Program-made: the position numbers and the translations under genes
Part shown: positions 24,696 through 36,945 of the stretch, one piece after another
How positions within the stretch are numbered: the stretch's first letter is position 1
Layout: the number at the start of each line of letters is the position of its first letter
The notes under the pieces: generated by a model
Told to the model about the DNA's origin: nothing
The model's input: the letters and a program-made list of their open reading frames with translations, nothing else
The model's database searches: none
Assembly: GCA_023653785.1 (NCBI GenBank)
Contig: JAMKCH010012676.1
Coordinates: 56,066 to 120,065, forward strand
DNA length: 64,000 nucleotides
Direction: 5' to 3'
From: Ophioderma brevispina
Taxonomy: Eukaryota; Echinodermata; Ophiuroidea; Amphilepidida; Ophiodermatidae

Positions 24696-24747
24696 TTATT
24701 CTTTTAGAAAATCTTAGGAAGCAAAAAGTGGCTTAGTATTTTTGAAG
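24696..24747 (+). CDS. Notum: Notum exon 2 (GSKKW...FEG segment)
   Basis: This short exon lies between TTTTACAG and G|GTAAGG. It supplies the region before the oxyanion hole: YSFRKS, then GSKKWL..FEG, equivalent to YYLKESRGSRRWLLFLEG in vertebrate Notum. The incoming phase (2) and outgoing phase (1) agree with exons 1 and 3 only if one base is missing near 24713-24715, because the length is 52 where 53 is required; as written a TAG falls there. I rate it below the middle exons because it is short and slightly degraded. Confidence 0.68.
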
Positions 24748-25827
24748 GTAAGGATGGGTGTTAACATATTCTAATTTCTAAATCAACAGAAACATATTAT
24801 TCACTTTTATATACCAACAAATTAAATGTTGTGGGTTTCTGATAAGGTACTATATATATTTGATATCAATGAAGAGCGTTCCGAAAAGAAAAGAACAAAA
24901 TAATACGGTAGTATAATTAATGACAACATAATAAATTACTGAAAACCAGTGGCCACACCAGTATCTTATTTTTCTGGGGGAAGGGGGAAGAAGTAAGCAA
25001 AAATTGTGGGGCGGACGGGCGGAAAGATGGGGGAGTGTCGTTTGGGGGCTCAGGGTGGTTAACCTTTGAAAACTCATCAGTTTCGACTACGTGTCAAAGC
25101 CCATGGCCATTTGAATATTTTATTTTTGTTTACCAGTATAAACTAGATATAAATTAGAGGGGAAGTGTACATTGAAAAAAAAAATATATACCTATAGCTT
25201 GGCAAAAAAATTTATTGGGAAAAAAATACACTTATTTTAACGTATGAGCCCCATATGAAGCGAATTTTTGACCGGGGGGGGAGTGAGGCAAGAAAATATT
25301 GGAAGGGGAAAATTCCCCCTTTTCCGCTCTGGTGCCGCCACTGCAAAACGAACACAAACATTGTGCACTATGGATAAAGCTAAAAGCTGTCGAATTGCAG
25401 TGAATGAGATTAGGAGATAACCTGCACTTACATCACTTGTTATACGGGATGCATTGAGGTCATTGCCTTGAGACAAATTCTCATCCTACATCAAATTTAA
25501 AAACATGCTTCTTTAAGACTAGTGTTCTTTGTTTGTTTATGAATCCCAAACAAGCTTAACCCGAAATGCCACGAAAACCTTACACAAACCAACTTGCATT
25601 CTTGTCTCTTCCCTTTGTGAGTGTGTCATCAGTATTCATCGTGCCTTCAACCAGAGAAGATGATGCTTCAACAAAGATCACATACCTAAAAGTGTATAAT
25701 TTTGTTCACCTATATGGTCGTTACTAAAATCACTCTGCTGAAGTCATATATTTTCAAGCTTTGGCATAAAAACCTAAAACGACCTTAAAAACAGACTGTT
25801 CTCTGTAGCAGCTTCAAATTATTATTA

Positions 25828-26090
25828 TGAAGCTTTTTGCTCATCTTTTACCTTGAAACAATACATTTTGCGTCCAGACAGGTCACGCATTCGAACAACA
25901 CACCCAGGACAACACATCTAGATGCGAGTTAGAATCCAACCTACATTTTAGGTTATTCCTGCCAATGTCACCTCGCTTCACCTCGAAGTTAATATCGAGA
26001 AATCCTCCCTTTTAAGTTCAACTCTCCCAATTTTGAAGCTTTTTGCTCATCTTTTTTACCTTAAACAATTCATTTGACAACATGACAGGT
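25828..26090 (+). repeat. Duplicated acceptor-side sequence before Notum exon 3
   Basis: GAAGCTTTTTGCTCATCTTTTACCTT followed by AAACAAT.CATTT occurs at about 25826-25872 and again at about 26036-26076. The second copy is the polypyrimidine region of the exon 3 acceptor (ending ACATGACAG). The first copy also runs into a CCAGACAG|GT sequence but no exon follows. It looks like a ~210-bp local duplication. Confidence 0.5.
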
Positions 26091-26184
26091 GGTTGGTATT
26101 GCTTTGACGTAGGGAGTTGCCGAGCCAGATGGACCTCGAGTAGCCGACTTATGAGCTCAACTGGATGGGCCAAAAGCAAAACAG
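26089..26184 (+). CDS. Notum: Notum exon 3 (oxyanion-hole GGWYCF motif)
   Basis: This clean exon between ACATGACAG and G|GTGAGA encodes GGWYCFDVGSCRARW followed by SSRLMSSTGWAKSKTG. GGWYC(F/W) is the diagnostic motif of the Notum/pectin acetylesterase family; its glycines form the oxyanion hole. The RLMSS..W pattern is typical of animal Notum. Its length of 96 bp fits incoming phase 1 and outgoing phase 1. Confidence 0.93.
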
Positions 26185-26599
26185 GTGAGAGCCCTGCAGA
26201 ACAAATCGAGATCAAGATAAAAGTGCGTGTATTGCCCACGTTTTACATCGCACTAGCTACCACGATTAGCCAAAATACTCGAATACGAGTACAGCGAAGG
26301 TTATGCTAACGACGTACATTGAATGTTTAAACTTCAGGGATTTGTCTAAAAATGTACATTCAAGTTACAATTAAAGTCTAATAATCAGTTCAGCTATTAT
26401 TATTGGGATATAAACCTTGTCTACACGTCGACTCCCGATTCCCAAAAATACGGAACTGTTTTCTCTTCATTCATTCCTCCAATTGAAAACAAAATTTATG
26501 GCCAAAAATCTTTTTTTGAATTTTAGTCAAATTAATTTCGAAGAAACGAACAGTTAATTTGGACCTACTTGATTGAAAGCAGCGGTATACAACAATACT

Positions 26600-26690
26600 A
26601 TAAAATAATAATAACCAGTTTTATATAGCGCTTAATCCCCGTAAACAGGCCCAAAGCGCTGTTACCAATTACATTATTATAGCTTGTTCA
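26600..26690. repeat. Short AGCGCTT fold-back repeat
   Basis: TTTATATAGCGCTTAATCCC and GGCCCAAAGCGCTGTTACC form an imperfect hairpin around CGTAAACA, flanked by AATAAT/ATTATT. It resembles a short dispersed hairpin I recall from several marine animal genomes. It lies in Notum intron 3. Confidence 0.45.
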
Positions 26691-28430
26691 ATTTATGGAA
26701 GAAATTTGAGACTGACGTTATTAGGCAATTAGAAACGATACAACAATACTATAACTTCAATGAAACAACGCAGTAAGATGTTTTCGGTTTGAGTAACACC
26801 TTATTTTATAGAATTTATGGTTGTGGTGTCTAGCTTGCACTTAAAAATGCACATTAAGTGCCAGTGCATATAACTCAAACAGTACACAGATATATATATA
26901 ACTTGCGTCATTGTGCAATATTACTTTTATTCTAAGTACTTAAATTAACTTTAAGTGTGATTAACAAAAGAAAGTGTAATTGATACGCCAAGTGAGAAGT
27001 TTATTTCTTCTAAGTGCAATTGAAGGACTTCTAATTTAATTGCTATTTTATTGGTCGTTTTGAAGGATTTCTAACTGTAATTTATTTATATAATTGATGA
27101 ATTTTGATTGCTTGCAATTATAATTGTAATTGTCCCTAACCCTCGTTTGAACCGAAACTCATATTCAAGTGAAACGCCTTGGGGATTTCATTCAATCAAG
27201 TAACAACTCCATGTTACCATCTTAGTTCAAAGAATTCAATGTCAAATGTTTGGCCATCGTATTCCATATTAATGGTTCAGCAAACAACATCAGTATAATC
27301 ATGATAAAATTGATTTAAATGAAATCCTAACTGCTGGACGAAACGCCAGCAAAGACTGACCACAAATGATGCTAAAACCACTTTTCGTTCGATTATAAAT
27401 ACAATTCATAAAATATTTCAAATGGATTAAACTTATTGGCAGTGCTGTGACACTCAAAAATAATTTCTTGACGGTATCTATTCAATAAAATTAAGTGTAA
27501 CCCGGTTGCATTTAATTTCAATGAGTATATCTTTTGAGTTATCACCAATTATGTATTTTAATTGAGATACCTCAAAATGTTGAATCAGTACAAAAAATAA
27601 CTTTAATGCGCTTATTTAGTAAGTTCACAAAGAAATTATCAAGATATATCAAGTTGCTGGAACTCAAATTAACGTTGTATGTACGTGGGGAAATAGGAAA
27701 AGAAAAGAGGGAAAACAAACAAGAATGGTTTAAGGTACTTAGTGCACTGCCTTGTTTTACATTCCATTAATCATCTTAATACGTTTGCTGCTTATTCATT
27801 ATGTAAATTTTAGACCTACCTTATTGGGAATCGAAACCGGGACCTATAAAACTAAATAATTAACCACAATATTACGCTACCTTACAGGGAATATATGAGA
27901 ACATTTTATTTATATGTTATTTTTCTTTCAAATTATTACACTACAAATTAAAATGAACAAATACTAGGTTTGTGAACTATCTATCAAATATCTGAAGCGA
28001 AAATAAGATACTAACTTACTGCTTGTTTGTGTTCTTTTTGGTTTTACAAATTGCCTGAATTGTTGTCCAACTTTGAATTATTAACTTAACTGATTAGGTC
28101 TGGTTTGCTTAAAAGTGTTAAGAATTACAACATCAACGATTAATTAAATTTAAAGCAAACAAGTGTAAAACGAATAATTGCTAATTTTTTGGCACAATTT
28201 ACCTAACTTATCCAACCTAATATAATGTATATATTGTTAACATTTCTCAAATAGGTTAATGGAATTTGTGACAATTTTAAATTGAGTATTTACGATAAAT
28301 TATTTTGAGTCCCAATAAAAGCATCGGACGCATAACTCTCGGTTCCGCCTACAAACAATTTAACTGATATGGACATGTCCATTATTACTCAATTTCTTTT
28401 CCATTTTCGATTTCCCTTATCCATTAAAAG

Positions 28431-28491
28431 GTACTGGTGTATTATCAGCAGATCCTGAGGAAAACCCAATATGGTGGAAAGCAAATGTAGT
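28431..28491 (+). CDS. Notum: Notum exon 4 (PEENP.WW motif)
   Basis: A 61-bp exon between CATTAAAAG and GT|GTAAGT encodes TGVLSADPEENPIWWKANVV. PEENP.WW.AN.V is near-invariant in animal Notum. Phase in 1, phase out 2. Confidence 0.93.
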
Positions 28492-28528
28492 GTAAGTATT
28501 GAATGTTTTACCAAATTCGTGTATTAAA

Positions 28529-28556
28529 CAACACACACACACACACACAAACTACA
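28529..28556. repeat. (CA)n microsatellite
   Basis: About ten CA units in Notum intron 4. Confidence 0.9.
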
Positions 28557-28861
28557 CACATACATACCATTTTGCAAATTGAATTTTTCAACGACCAGAT
28601 TTACTGACCTTAATTATTTACAAACCCTAAAATAAAGCAATGTATTACCCATGTATCCGCGTTAATAGGGGTCATCCTAATTTATTATACTTACTCTATT
28701 CGAAAAGGCTAATTTTACCAAATTAATTTTTCATCAAAGGAAAATGACAGTATAAATAAAGGATTTCCTGGTTAAAAAAAAACACTAAACAGTGGATATT
28801 CTACAAGAAAAAAAAAAAAGGATTTATCACTTCTACGGCAAAGTTTTTGCTTCTTTTACAG

Positions 28862-28920
28862 ATTTATTCCATATTGTTCCAGTGATGTTTGGAGTGGGAC
28901 TGCTACAGCGTCCGATACGG
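28862..28920 (+). CDS. Notum: Notum exon 5 (FIPYCSSDVWSG motif)
   Basis: A 59-bp exon between TTCTTTTACAG and G|GTATGT encodes FIPYCSSDVWSGTATASDT. PYCSSD.W.G is a strongly conserved core strand of the family. Phase in 2, phase out 1; no indel is needed. Confidence 0.93.
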
Positions 28921-29049
28921 GTATGTTAATCAAATGTTTCTACTGCGCATTTTTCATATTACCTGAAGCAGCGACAAAGGCTCCGCCGCAGCACGATCTT
29001 GGGTCTAACGAGAATCATGTGGTGCGTAATGAACATGCTCCCCACAAAT

Positions 29050-30800
29050 ACATCAGTTAGGTCAAAATTATGCAAATGAGTTGATCTCATTACTCATATA
29101 TGTGCATAAAATCATACACAAATGCGTAGGCCTACAGCAAAAACATTTACCATGCGCTATCATGATCACTGCACAAGTTTCAAGGGGAATTTTCTTTTCA
29201 ATGGAGGTTGCATCATTGCATAAAATTAGAATGATTTAATAAAACAATGTCTCAATTTTGCATTAGTTAAATGTAATTCATACTATTCATGAATAACTAA
29301 GTTTACAGGATCAACCTTGTCATGGACTATCATTCCAAGTTATAGATGATGTGACCTATGACGTCACTTGTTGACATTCAGGACGCCCTCTGTTGTTTTC
29401 TGGCAGGCAAAATATTACAGTAGTTTCTGTGACAGACCACATAAAATCTGGTTATAAATTACTTGCAGAATCTTTCCTGATCTAAATTGGTCACAAAATG
29501 CAGCTGGTAGCATTAGCTTATTATGCTTGATAAGAAAGTTAGTATTATTTAATTCGAAACAAAAGTTACAGCAAAAAACAGAATTTCCCCATGCAAAGTA
29601 TAGGTGCTTTTGCCTGCCAGTTTCTCTCTTACACCAACAGGGGGCGCCATAAACATAAACAAATGTCACATAATCTATAGATATAAGCTAATTATAATCT
29701 ATATTATTAAAGCAGAACCTGCACACCGGTGATCGATTTAACATGCATATGTATGCCCCGTGTGGCCAATCGGCGGTGATTAAATCTGCCACAGCCCTTT
29801 GGTAATCGATGCTGATCAATTAAAGAGGTCATTAATTGCCAATATACATGCATAATATATGAGCGCGTGACCAAATCAGACCAATGAACTGGATCTGTTC
29901 TCAGGATTGTTCTCAGTTCGATACGTAACCAATTCAACAAGCGACCAATATTGGCGATATTGCCAATACTTATGCATATTCGTTATGACGAGGGGAAATA
30001 TAGCGGGGTGTCGAGTGGACCAATAAAATGCAAGTATTGACGTATACTTGCCAGTATAGCATGAATATGTATCACAATGCCAGTACTTTTCATAAGATAT
30101 AATTTCACCAGAATAGATCACTGTAAATTTAACCTTAAATCGCACAAATGAAAAAAAACACACATGATATCCATGGGCTAATACAAAGTTTGCGTTGTTT
30201 CCTAACAGAGTTAGAGTGGATTATTAAAAAAGTAACTCTGAATAATGCAAATTAGCTAATTATAATATGCATTTATCCAAACCATACAGCACCAGCAAAT
30301 TTAAAAATTGGAGGGCATTTAAATAAGATAATTATAAGAGTTCAAGGTTAAATTGATCTAGAATATTACATGCATAGAATCTGGCACAAAATTATGTTCA
30401 CCAAGTTTAAAAGTTAAAGTGGATTGATGCGAACTTGGGATTAAAGCTATTGTCCGTATTACTACAACACGCTACAATTCCAAGTAGTTTGAACACGATC
30501 ACAACTTTTACGTTAGGTCTACGGTATAATTTCGGGACACAAAATAAAGCTTGGCCAAATTATTAAGTAGTTATTTTGCTATGCGTACACAAAATCACTG
30601 AATACAGGGAATGGGATAATAAAAAATCTGAAATTATTCCTAAGAGCGGAAATTAGAAACAAATTCAAGGAAGTCGTGTGTTTACGTCTATAAACATCGC
30701 ACAAGAGTGCAGAATGTCAAAAAATGCATTTAAAAGGCCTGATTTTCACAAAAAACTATTGCACAATAACCGCAATAAAAATAGCTATTGATTATTTTTT
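29050..30800 (+). other. Notum intron 5, AT-rich
   Basis: Apart from splice sites I see no gene. Around 29700-30060 lies a stretch with repeated CCAAT/ATTGG-containing pieces that could be an old inverted-repeat element, but I cannot define its ends. Confidence 0.35.
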
Positions 30801-30805
30801 CGCAG

Positions 30806-30908
30806 GTAGTTATGCATTTATGGGCGCACTTATAATTGAGGAAGTCTTGCGAGAACTCATGACCGTTGGACTAATGACTGCTAAAGAAATGGTTTTGGCT
30901 GGAAGCAG
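30806..30908 (+). CDS. Notum: Notum exon 6 (YAFMGALII, start of nucleophile elbow)
   Basis: A 103-bp exon between TTTTTTCGCAG and AG|GTACGA encodes SYAFMGALIIEEVLRELM, then ...KEMVLAGS plus two bases of the next serine codon. YAFMGALII is a Notum hallmark. The nucleophile serine codon (AG|C) is split across this intron, so correct splicing is needed to build the active site. Confidence 0.94.
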
Positions 30909-31650
30909 GTACGAAGATACATTTTTCAAAATTTGCTCTCAAATGATAGACCAAGACCAAGGGGGAACGAGCATATTTTAACAAACAAAATACTGTACTA
31001 TAATATACAGTAGTCATAAATATAAAGCCAGACCCCCATGATTTTGGTCTTTATTGTAGACGCACATTTTTAATCACCAAATGTGTTGAACATCAAGGAC
31101 TCGTACTCATTGATGCTATATTACTGTCAATTGGCCTTACTTAACCAAATACAGGAAAATATACACTCTAATTATCATGACAATTAACGTTAAAATGTGC
31201 AATAATAAAATGCTAATCTCAAATGATGATCACATGCACACACAGCTTTTTGGGGGGATACTTTTCTATCCCAATCCTCAATAGTTACATTCATTGAATT
31301 ACATCGAAAGGTTGTTTCCGTATGTTCTGGGTATCTCAAATAAATTTGATTTGATTCGAATACAGTCTGATTCTTCACTGTTCAATGTAAAGGCTAATGT
31401 GAGTCAAAGGTTTAAAATAAAGCAAAATCTGGCGTATAATTTCTAAAATCCAGGCTCTTCCGTATCTAAAATTGATATCATTATGAGCGCGTACATTCTC
31501 CACAGGATATACGCATTAAGTATTATTCCTTTCAATTATTTTGTTCAATTCACATTTCCAGAAAAAATAAATATTTTCCAGTCGCAATATCCATATTTCT
31601 GTGAAAATATTTGAACAATTAGATGTATATTTCCTTTGTTTCCAAACTAG

Positions 31651-31845
31651 CGCTGGAGGAACAGCTGTTTTAATGAATTTAGACAGAATAGCAGATTTTA
31701 TGGCGGCAGCGGGAAGTCGTGCACGCGTCCTGGGGTTGGCGGACTCAGGATGGTTTCTAGAAACACAGCAAGTCACATCCCAACGATCAGATTGCACTGA
31801 CGCCTTCTACTGCAGCCCAGCACAAGCGATACAAAAGGGAACCAC
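31651..31845 (+). CDS. Notum: Notum exon 7 (nucleophile serine, SAGGTA)
   Basis: A 195-bp exon between TCCAAACTAG and AC|GTAAGT completes the AGSSAGGTA motif, in which the second serine is the catalytic nucleophile of animal Notum. It continues with VLMNLDRIADF, a VLGLADSGWFL strand-loop (GLADSGWFL is close to invariant) and Cys-containing SDCTDAFYCSPAQAI, which matches the DC...C.P..AI disulfide region. Phase in 2, phase out 2. Confidence 0.95.
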
Positions 31846-32387
31846 GTAAGTATACAGAGTATGTGGGGGAAAAATAAATGGTCAACAGTGAATATTATTG
31901 TTTTAATTAAGGTAATAAACTAACAACTTCAGTGAATTGCTCTGTTTGATTGTCAATATTTCTGTTCGTCTCAAACCTCACAACACAAGAACTGCATACG
32001 GGGTGTCACAAGTAATGTCACTGGTGTTGTCCAACACAGATTCTGGAGAAATAATCTTCGCAATTAACATTTTGGTGTTTGGTTTCAGAACCTACACTTG
32101 GTGTTAATTTCGACATCACAAGACCAATGATTTAATTTGAATTCGTGGCAAAAACACAGTTGGGTGTAATTTTGGTAACACAAATTAAACTGGTGTAAAA
32201 TAGCATAGGGGTGGGTTAACTCAACACCGAAATATTTTTATTCTTTCACGGATTTAACTTTTGTCAACATTAACTTTAAAACGTCAGTTTTTGCTATGAA
32301 ATCGATCAATCAACCAATATCTCTAATCTACATTTATAGTCACAATGCCAAACTTGTACTGGTTTTTATTATTCATTAATTCAACAG

Positions 32388-32488
32388 ATTGTGGAACAGT
32401 TATGTGCCAAAATCATGTTTGGACACATACAGTGTTAATGAAAGATGGAGATGTTTCTTTGGGTTTCGAATCTATGAAAGTCTGAAAA
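32388..32488 (+). CDS. Notum: Notum exon 8 (W.CFFG motif)
   Basis: A 101-bp exon between TTCAACAG and A|GTAAGT encodes LWNSYVPKSC, then VNERWRCFFGFRIYESLK. The W.CFFG(Y/F) motif and the preceding Cys are conserved in Notum. Phase in 2, phase out 1. Confidence 0.93.
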
Positions 32489-32619
32489 GTAAGTTGATCG
32501 TTGAAATATTTGTAGAGATTCTTGTGTTTCCCTTATTTTAAATATGAATTTTCCAATTTTATGTTTTTCCACAAACTTTAAATACTTTTGATACTTATGA
32601 CTGTACGTTTTGCTTACAG

Positions 32620-32758
32620 CCCCCATCTTCATATTCCAGTGGTTATATGATGAAGCACAACTAACAGTAGGAATGGCTAGTCCACCTATTAATCTGCAGC
32701 ATTGGAATTTCATGCAGAAGACTGGCAGAGATATGCGGGCGTCATTACGGAACGCATC
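32620..32758 (+). CDS. Notum: Notum exon 9 (catalytic aspartate, QWLYDEAQL)
   Basis: A 139-bp exon between TTGCTTACAG and TC|GTAAGA encodes PIFIFQWLYDEAQLTVGM. The Asp in the (F/Y)DEAQL motif is the catalytic-triad acid of the family. The rest of the exon, ...WNFMQKTGRDMRASLRN, matches the helix before the histidine loop. Phase in 1, phase out 2. Confidence 0.95.
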
Positions 32759-33307
32759 GTAAGACAAATTCAATTCACATATTTACGATTTAAATATGCA
32801 AATGCTCATGCTCGAAATGTTAAGGTTTGAGGTTTATTGAATTAATATCATCAACTTATTCTTATTTTATATTCATATGTAACGATAAAAAAAATAGTTG
32901 AATAATGCATTGGAAAATTCATTCCAAAATATCAACAATTTTTAAAAGTAGTTCTATAATGTGAGCTTTTAAAACGTGTATCGTATTGCAATTATTAAAA
33001 TCTGGGGATTGTTTATACAAAATGTCTTTAAACATACCAGACACTGGAGTGATGAAGAATCTCACAGGATTAGATACATCGCACACACTGAAGAGTTTTG
33101 TAAAAACATACACCACACGCGCGACAGAGGACTATTTATTATGCCATTTGAAACCAGCAATAATATCATCACTTTCTGAAGCATCTCGAGGCCTATAATA
33201 AATTAATTTTTGTGGCCTACATGATTGATTCTGGAAGAGTATACCAGGCTTTTGAGATTGCATATCCAGGCAATACATGATTAACGGTAGAAAAAGATAT
33301 TAACCTA

Positions 33308-33404
33308 AAAGAAGAACTTCAAATCGGTTGTTAAAGTGTAGATGATTCCTTGAACTTCAAGGAATCATCTACACTTTAACAACCGATTTGAAGTTCTTCT
33401 TTTG
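33308..33404. repeat. Near-perfect ~97-bp palindrome in Notum intron 9
   Basis: AAAAGAAGAACTTCAAATCG...GATGATTCCTTGAA is followed at once by its exact reverse complement TTCAAGGAATCATC...GTTCTTCTTTT, with about one base between. Arms are ~48 bp without a visible mismatch. It could fold in RNA to a fully paired hairpin, arise from a fold-back element, or be an artefact. It lies ~150 bp before exon 10. Confidence 0.9.
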
Positions 33405-33556
33405 AAGTAACTTTCTTCTTAGCGTATCCACAAGTCATTGGTAATGGTAAATGGTAATAACTCAAAGCGAGTTAAAGGTTCAATAAAAACTTACTGTCTT
33501 CATAGGGTCTTGAATGGTTTCTGCATAATTATTATCTATTGTTTTTCTCCTGACAG

Positions 33557-33604
33557 AGTGGTGTTTGCACCAGCTTGTTATGTACACATAGTACTGACAA
33601 CTAG
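33557..33604 (+). CDS. Notum: Notum exon 10 (catalytic histidine, APAC..H)
   Basis: A 48-bp exon between TCTCCTGACAG and AG|GTATGT encodes VVFAPACYVHIVLTT. FAPAC..H is the catalytic-histidine motif of animal Notum. With exons 7 and 9 it completes a Ser-Asp-His triad. Phase in 2, phase out 2. Confidence 0.92.
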   Translation, partial: SGVCTSLLCTHSTDN

Positions 33605-33798
33605 GTATGTATTATGTATTATAAACCAAGCATCTGCTAAAGTCATAGGACACAGGCACATTCCAGCAAAATACAAAATTCTTTAAGGGAACAAATAACC
33701 CATTCAAATCAGGAATTCGTCAAAATCTTACTTATAATTTTCAGTTTTAAATTATAAGCATTTTTTGTAAGAATTGCATGTTTGTTCTACTACTAAGA

Positions 33799-34352
33799 CC
33801 CCCTAAAGAAACAACTTTCCCGAGGGAATTTTTGCACGAAATTTATACCACATGTGAAGGGTCATAAGACAAACACACCAAATCAGCAATAAAAAATGAC
33901 ATTTGTTATTTCGGCCGTAAATTAGGGGCAAAACATTGTTTTCAAAACACGCGAAAAAACGGGTGTTGCAAAATACACGCCATTTTCCCACAGAGTTTGT
34001 ACAGTAACGGTTTAGCAATGTCCATGATGAAATTGTTTGTTTTCAGCACATAAAGGGTTAATTATTTTTAATGTTACTAATAATTGTTTACTTACATGTA
34101 TGTGTGAACTTATATCAACAACAAAAAATCGCTTTGTTTCTTTGATTTTTAAAAATATTCTAAGATGACTTCCGTTAGTGCCCAAGGGGGGGGGCCGATC
34201 TTAATTATTTTGGTATGAAAAGAAGCGCATTTAAAAGTCAGACAATTACAAAAAAAAAAAAAATCGGCGCAAAAATCCCACGCGTAAAGCGGCCAGCGCA
34301 AAAAACAAATTTTTGGGGTCCATAGGAACCCCCCTGGTCACTTAAGTGTTAA
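33799..34352. mobile_element. TTAA family 1, truncated copy in Notum intron 10
   Basis: It matches 13107-13848 in order: GAAACAACTTTCCCGAGG, TTTTTGCACGAAATTT, AAAATCCCACGCGTAAAGCG and the terminal GGTCACTTAAGTG before TTAA (34349-34352). The left terminus and some interior are missing. It lies between Notum exons 10 and 11. Confidence 0.75.
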
Positions 34353-34434
34353 GGTTCTAAAAAGAAAGAAATTGATATTTAACTTGTAACATATCAATAA
34401 CTTTTCACCAATTTTAATTGTTACACACTTTTAG

Positions 34435-34577
34435 TGAGTGGACAAAAATACAAGTACGGAACGTGAAGCTACATAAATCATTACGATGCTGGCTGCAAAG
34501 TCAAAAAGCATTGCAAGAAGAGGCTGAAGGAGAGACTAGTACAGAGTTAGCACAAAGCAATGGAAATCCCCATACAA
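34435..34577 (+). CDS. Notum: Notum exon 11 (after the histidine loop)
   Basis: A 143-bp exon between CACACTTTTAG and A|GTAAGT completes SEWTKIQVRNVKLHKSLRCW, equivalent to the S.WT.VQV...L..(A/S)L.CW block of Notum. After this Trp the sequence leaves the conserved fold with an E/S/T-rich stretch (EEAEGETSTELAQ). Phase in 2, phase out 1. Confidence 0.9.
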
Positions 34578-36179
34578 GTAAGTAGTCTATGTTTATATCA
34601 AAATATATGAAAATATCTTCAAGCTGGTATCACATACGCCCATATGCCCACTATACTAGATTTATCATGTTAGTGATTGTGTCTTTATCTGTCCCTTCCA
34701 TAACTACCATGATCACCAATTTCTGAAAAAAATAAAGCACTTAAGTTTAATGTTCACGCGTGAATACTTATACATGCTCATTTAACAGACCTTTCACATG
34801 TTTGGCTGCGTATAAAATATGTATGAATGGGATGGATTAGTATACCTAAGGATTCATCGGGCAACCGGATTGCCTGATGAAGTTCGGTGTTGTGGGAAGC
34901 AACATAGCAAATTGCTTAAACAAGTGACTCAAGTTAACTTATTTAAAATTTCGTATCCATTACTGCTACTGGATGACTAAGAACATAAACTCATAGATTC
35001 CAATTACCATTCAATGGCGCCCAGTTGGTAGAGCAAAATATGTTTATCTTCCACATTTTGACAAACTCCCACAATTCCTTAACATACAAATAGATAAAAA
35101 ATGAGCATGTATACTATTCTGTTGAAGGATTGCGAATGTCTTAGTATAATTTGTTCAATAAAAGCAAAAGGCAAAAACAAAGGAAAAACAAAAACAAAAG
35201 ACAGAAATGGCAAATTTCTAGTAAGTGGCAAGTCGATCACATGCCAACTTTTTCTAATTATATTCTGTAAAATACTAAGACAAATCATCTAAAATGTTCT
35301 TTTTTTACTGTTGTTAAAAAGATGAGAAAACATGCATTACAAAAATGATACAAGAACCTGGGGGCACAAGTTTTCTTGAAGAGCATTTAAGGTTTTTATA
35401 GCTTAATAGCTATAAGTCTTAAAACCGGAAGATCTCTAGTCTTTTTCAGGACACAATCACACAAATATATAAATGGGCAAATGATCAAAATTTCACGTTT
35501 CTTCTCTCATAATTCTGCATTGAACCATGCATGCGTGTTTGCAGTGGATGATGGTGAACATGATAATGTTATGATTAGTTTAATACGACTGAAGTTTACC
35601 TAATAATTTTGATTGGTTAGCATGTTAATTCACTTTGCATTTGTATCTTAGTGTATCTAGAATGGCATTTGTACCTTAGTGTATCTAGAATGTTTAAAAT
35701 GTCTCAAAAATACCCCAAAAAGAAACAAATCACATTCATATATGATAATTTGATAACTTATAACACTTTACTTAATCTTGAACTGTTATGTTATTGAGCT
35801 TGTAAATTTCAGTATTGTGAAAACTCCAACTGTATATTACTATTTTGATTTTTGAAAAAGGTATTTTTGAGACAATGATAGATCCTTATGTAGTTTTACC
35901 TTGCTTTGCATTCTTTCCCATAGATAGTAGTTCCATTTTAAAAATTAACACAACTGTTAACTTAGTACTACACGTGTGCTTTGCTGTGTTTTTAACCAAT
36001 AATGACATTAACTTTTCTTTAAAACTTGACATACCTCCATACACTATATAAGATAATCATCTTAAAATTATTAAATTGGAAATCTTTAACATAAATAATA
36101 GTTATAACTTGTTTTAAAATAATTGAACAAATACTTAATTATTAACCAAACCCTTTCAAAAGTAATTACACTCCAAAAC

Positions 36180-36530
36180 ACACACAAACACATACACGCA
36201 CATGCATGCACACACACACACACACAGCCTATTGCTAAATGGAATAAAACAATAAAACAATGGAAAACATCTGAGTACTAATTAAAGCATCTACTGTTCG
36301 AAAGAATTTGTGCAGGTTTTTTGGGCAAAAGCCAATCCTGTCCTAACACACACACACATTGCTAGATGGTATAAAGCAATAAAATCACAATGGAAAACGT
36401 CTGAACACTAATTAAACCATCTATTGTTCGAAAGAATTTCTTGTGCAGGGTTTTTGGGTGTAAAGCCAAACCTGTCCTTACACACACACACACACACAAA
36501 CACACAAACACACACACATTTAATTATGAT
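36180..36530. repeat. Tandem ~130-bp repeat with (CA)n runs
   Basis: Two copies of a unit with ACAATGGAAAACATCTGA, ATTAAAGCATCTACTGTTCG, AAAGAATTT and a GGGTTTTTTGGG-like block are each flanked by (CA)n: about 36232-36357 and 36358-36520. It lies in Notum intron 11, ~200 bp before exon 12. Confidence 0.75.
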
Positions 36531-36714
36531 TGCTGGATTTTGTTTTAGTCCTCCTTTACCTGATCAAAATAGGAAGGAATGTAGAGCAAGGACTGTTTAT
36601 GCACATACCTTACGAATTCTAACCACTTTGAGATGCATCATGAACTTCATTTAGTGACATATCCTTGCTATCAATTCCTTTCTGTGACTTTTCAATGCTA
36701 TCCGATCTAACCAG

Positions 36715-36945
36715 TCATTCCTCCCTTGTTGGAACCTTTGGGAGAAATGAGAGGCATGGAGCATGATGCAGATTCTGTGATGATGTCAGATGCTAGTGAC
36801 TTCCTTGAAATGGAAGGTTTGAGTAGTGTTTTTGATGAAATAAGTGGTGACCGAGAATTGATGGCCGAAGTTCAAGATGAGAATTCACATCTTGAAACTA
36901 ATGGAGGTGGTTCAGCATGGTGGTGGCCATGGAAACGTAGTGCTG
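36715..36945 (+). CDS. Notum: Notum exon 12 (lineage-specific acidic insert)
   Basis: A 231-bp exon between TCTAACCAG and G|GTAAGT. The reading frame carries over exactly from exon 11 (IIPPLLEPLGEMRG...). It encodes an acidic, Ser/Met-rich stretch (HDADSVMMSDASDFLEMEG, SGDRELMAEVQDENSH) ending in a Trp/Lys cluster, GGSAWWWPWKRSA. No counterpart exists in vertebrate Notum, which has only a short linker here. Phase in 1, phase out 1. Splice phases and the adjoining conserved exons support it; its function is unknown. Confidence 0.78.
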
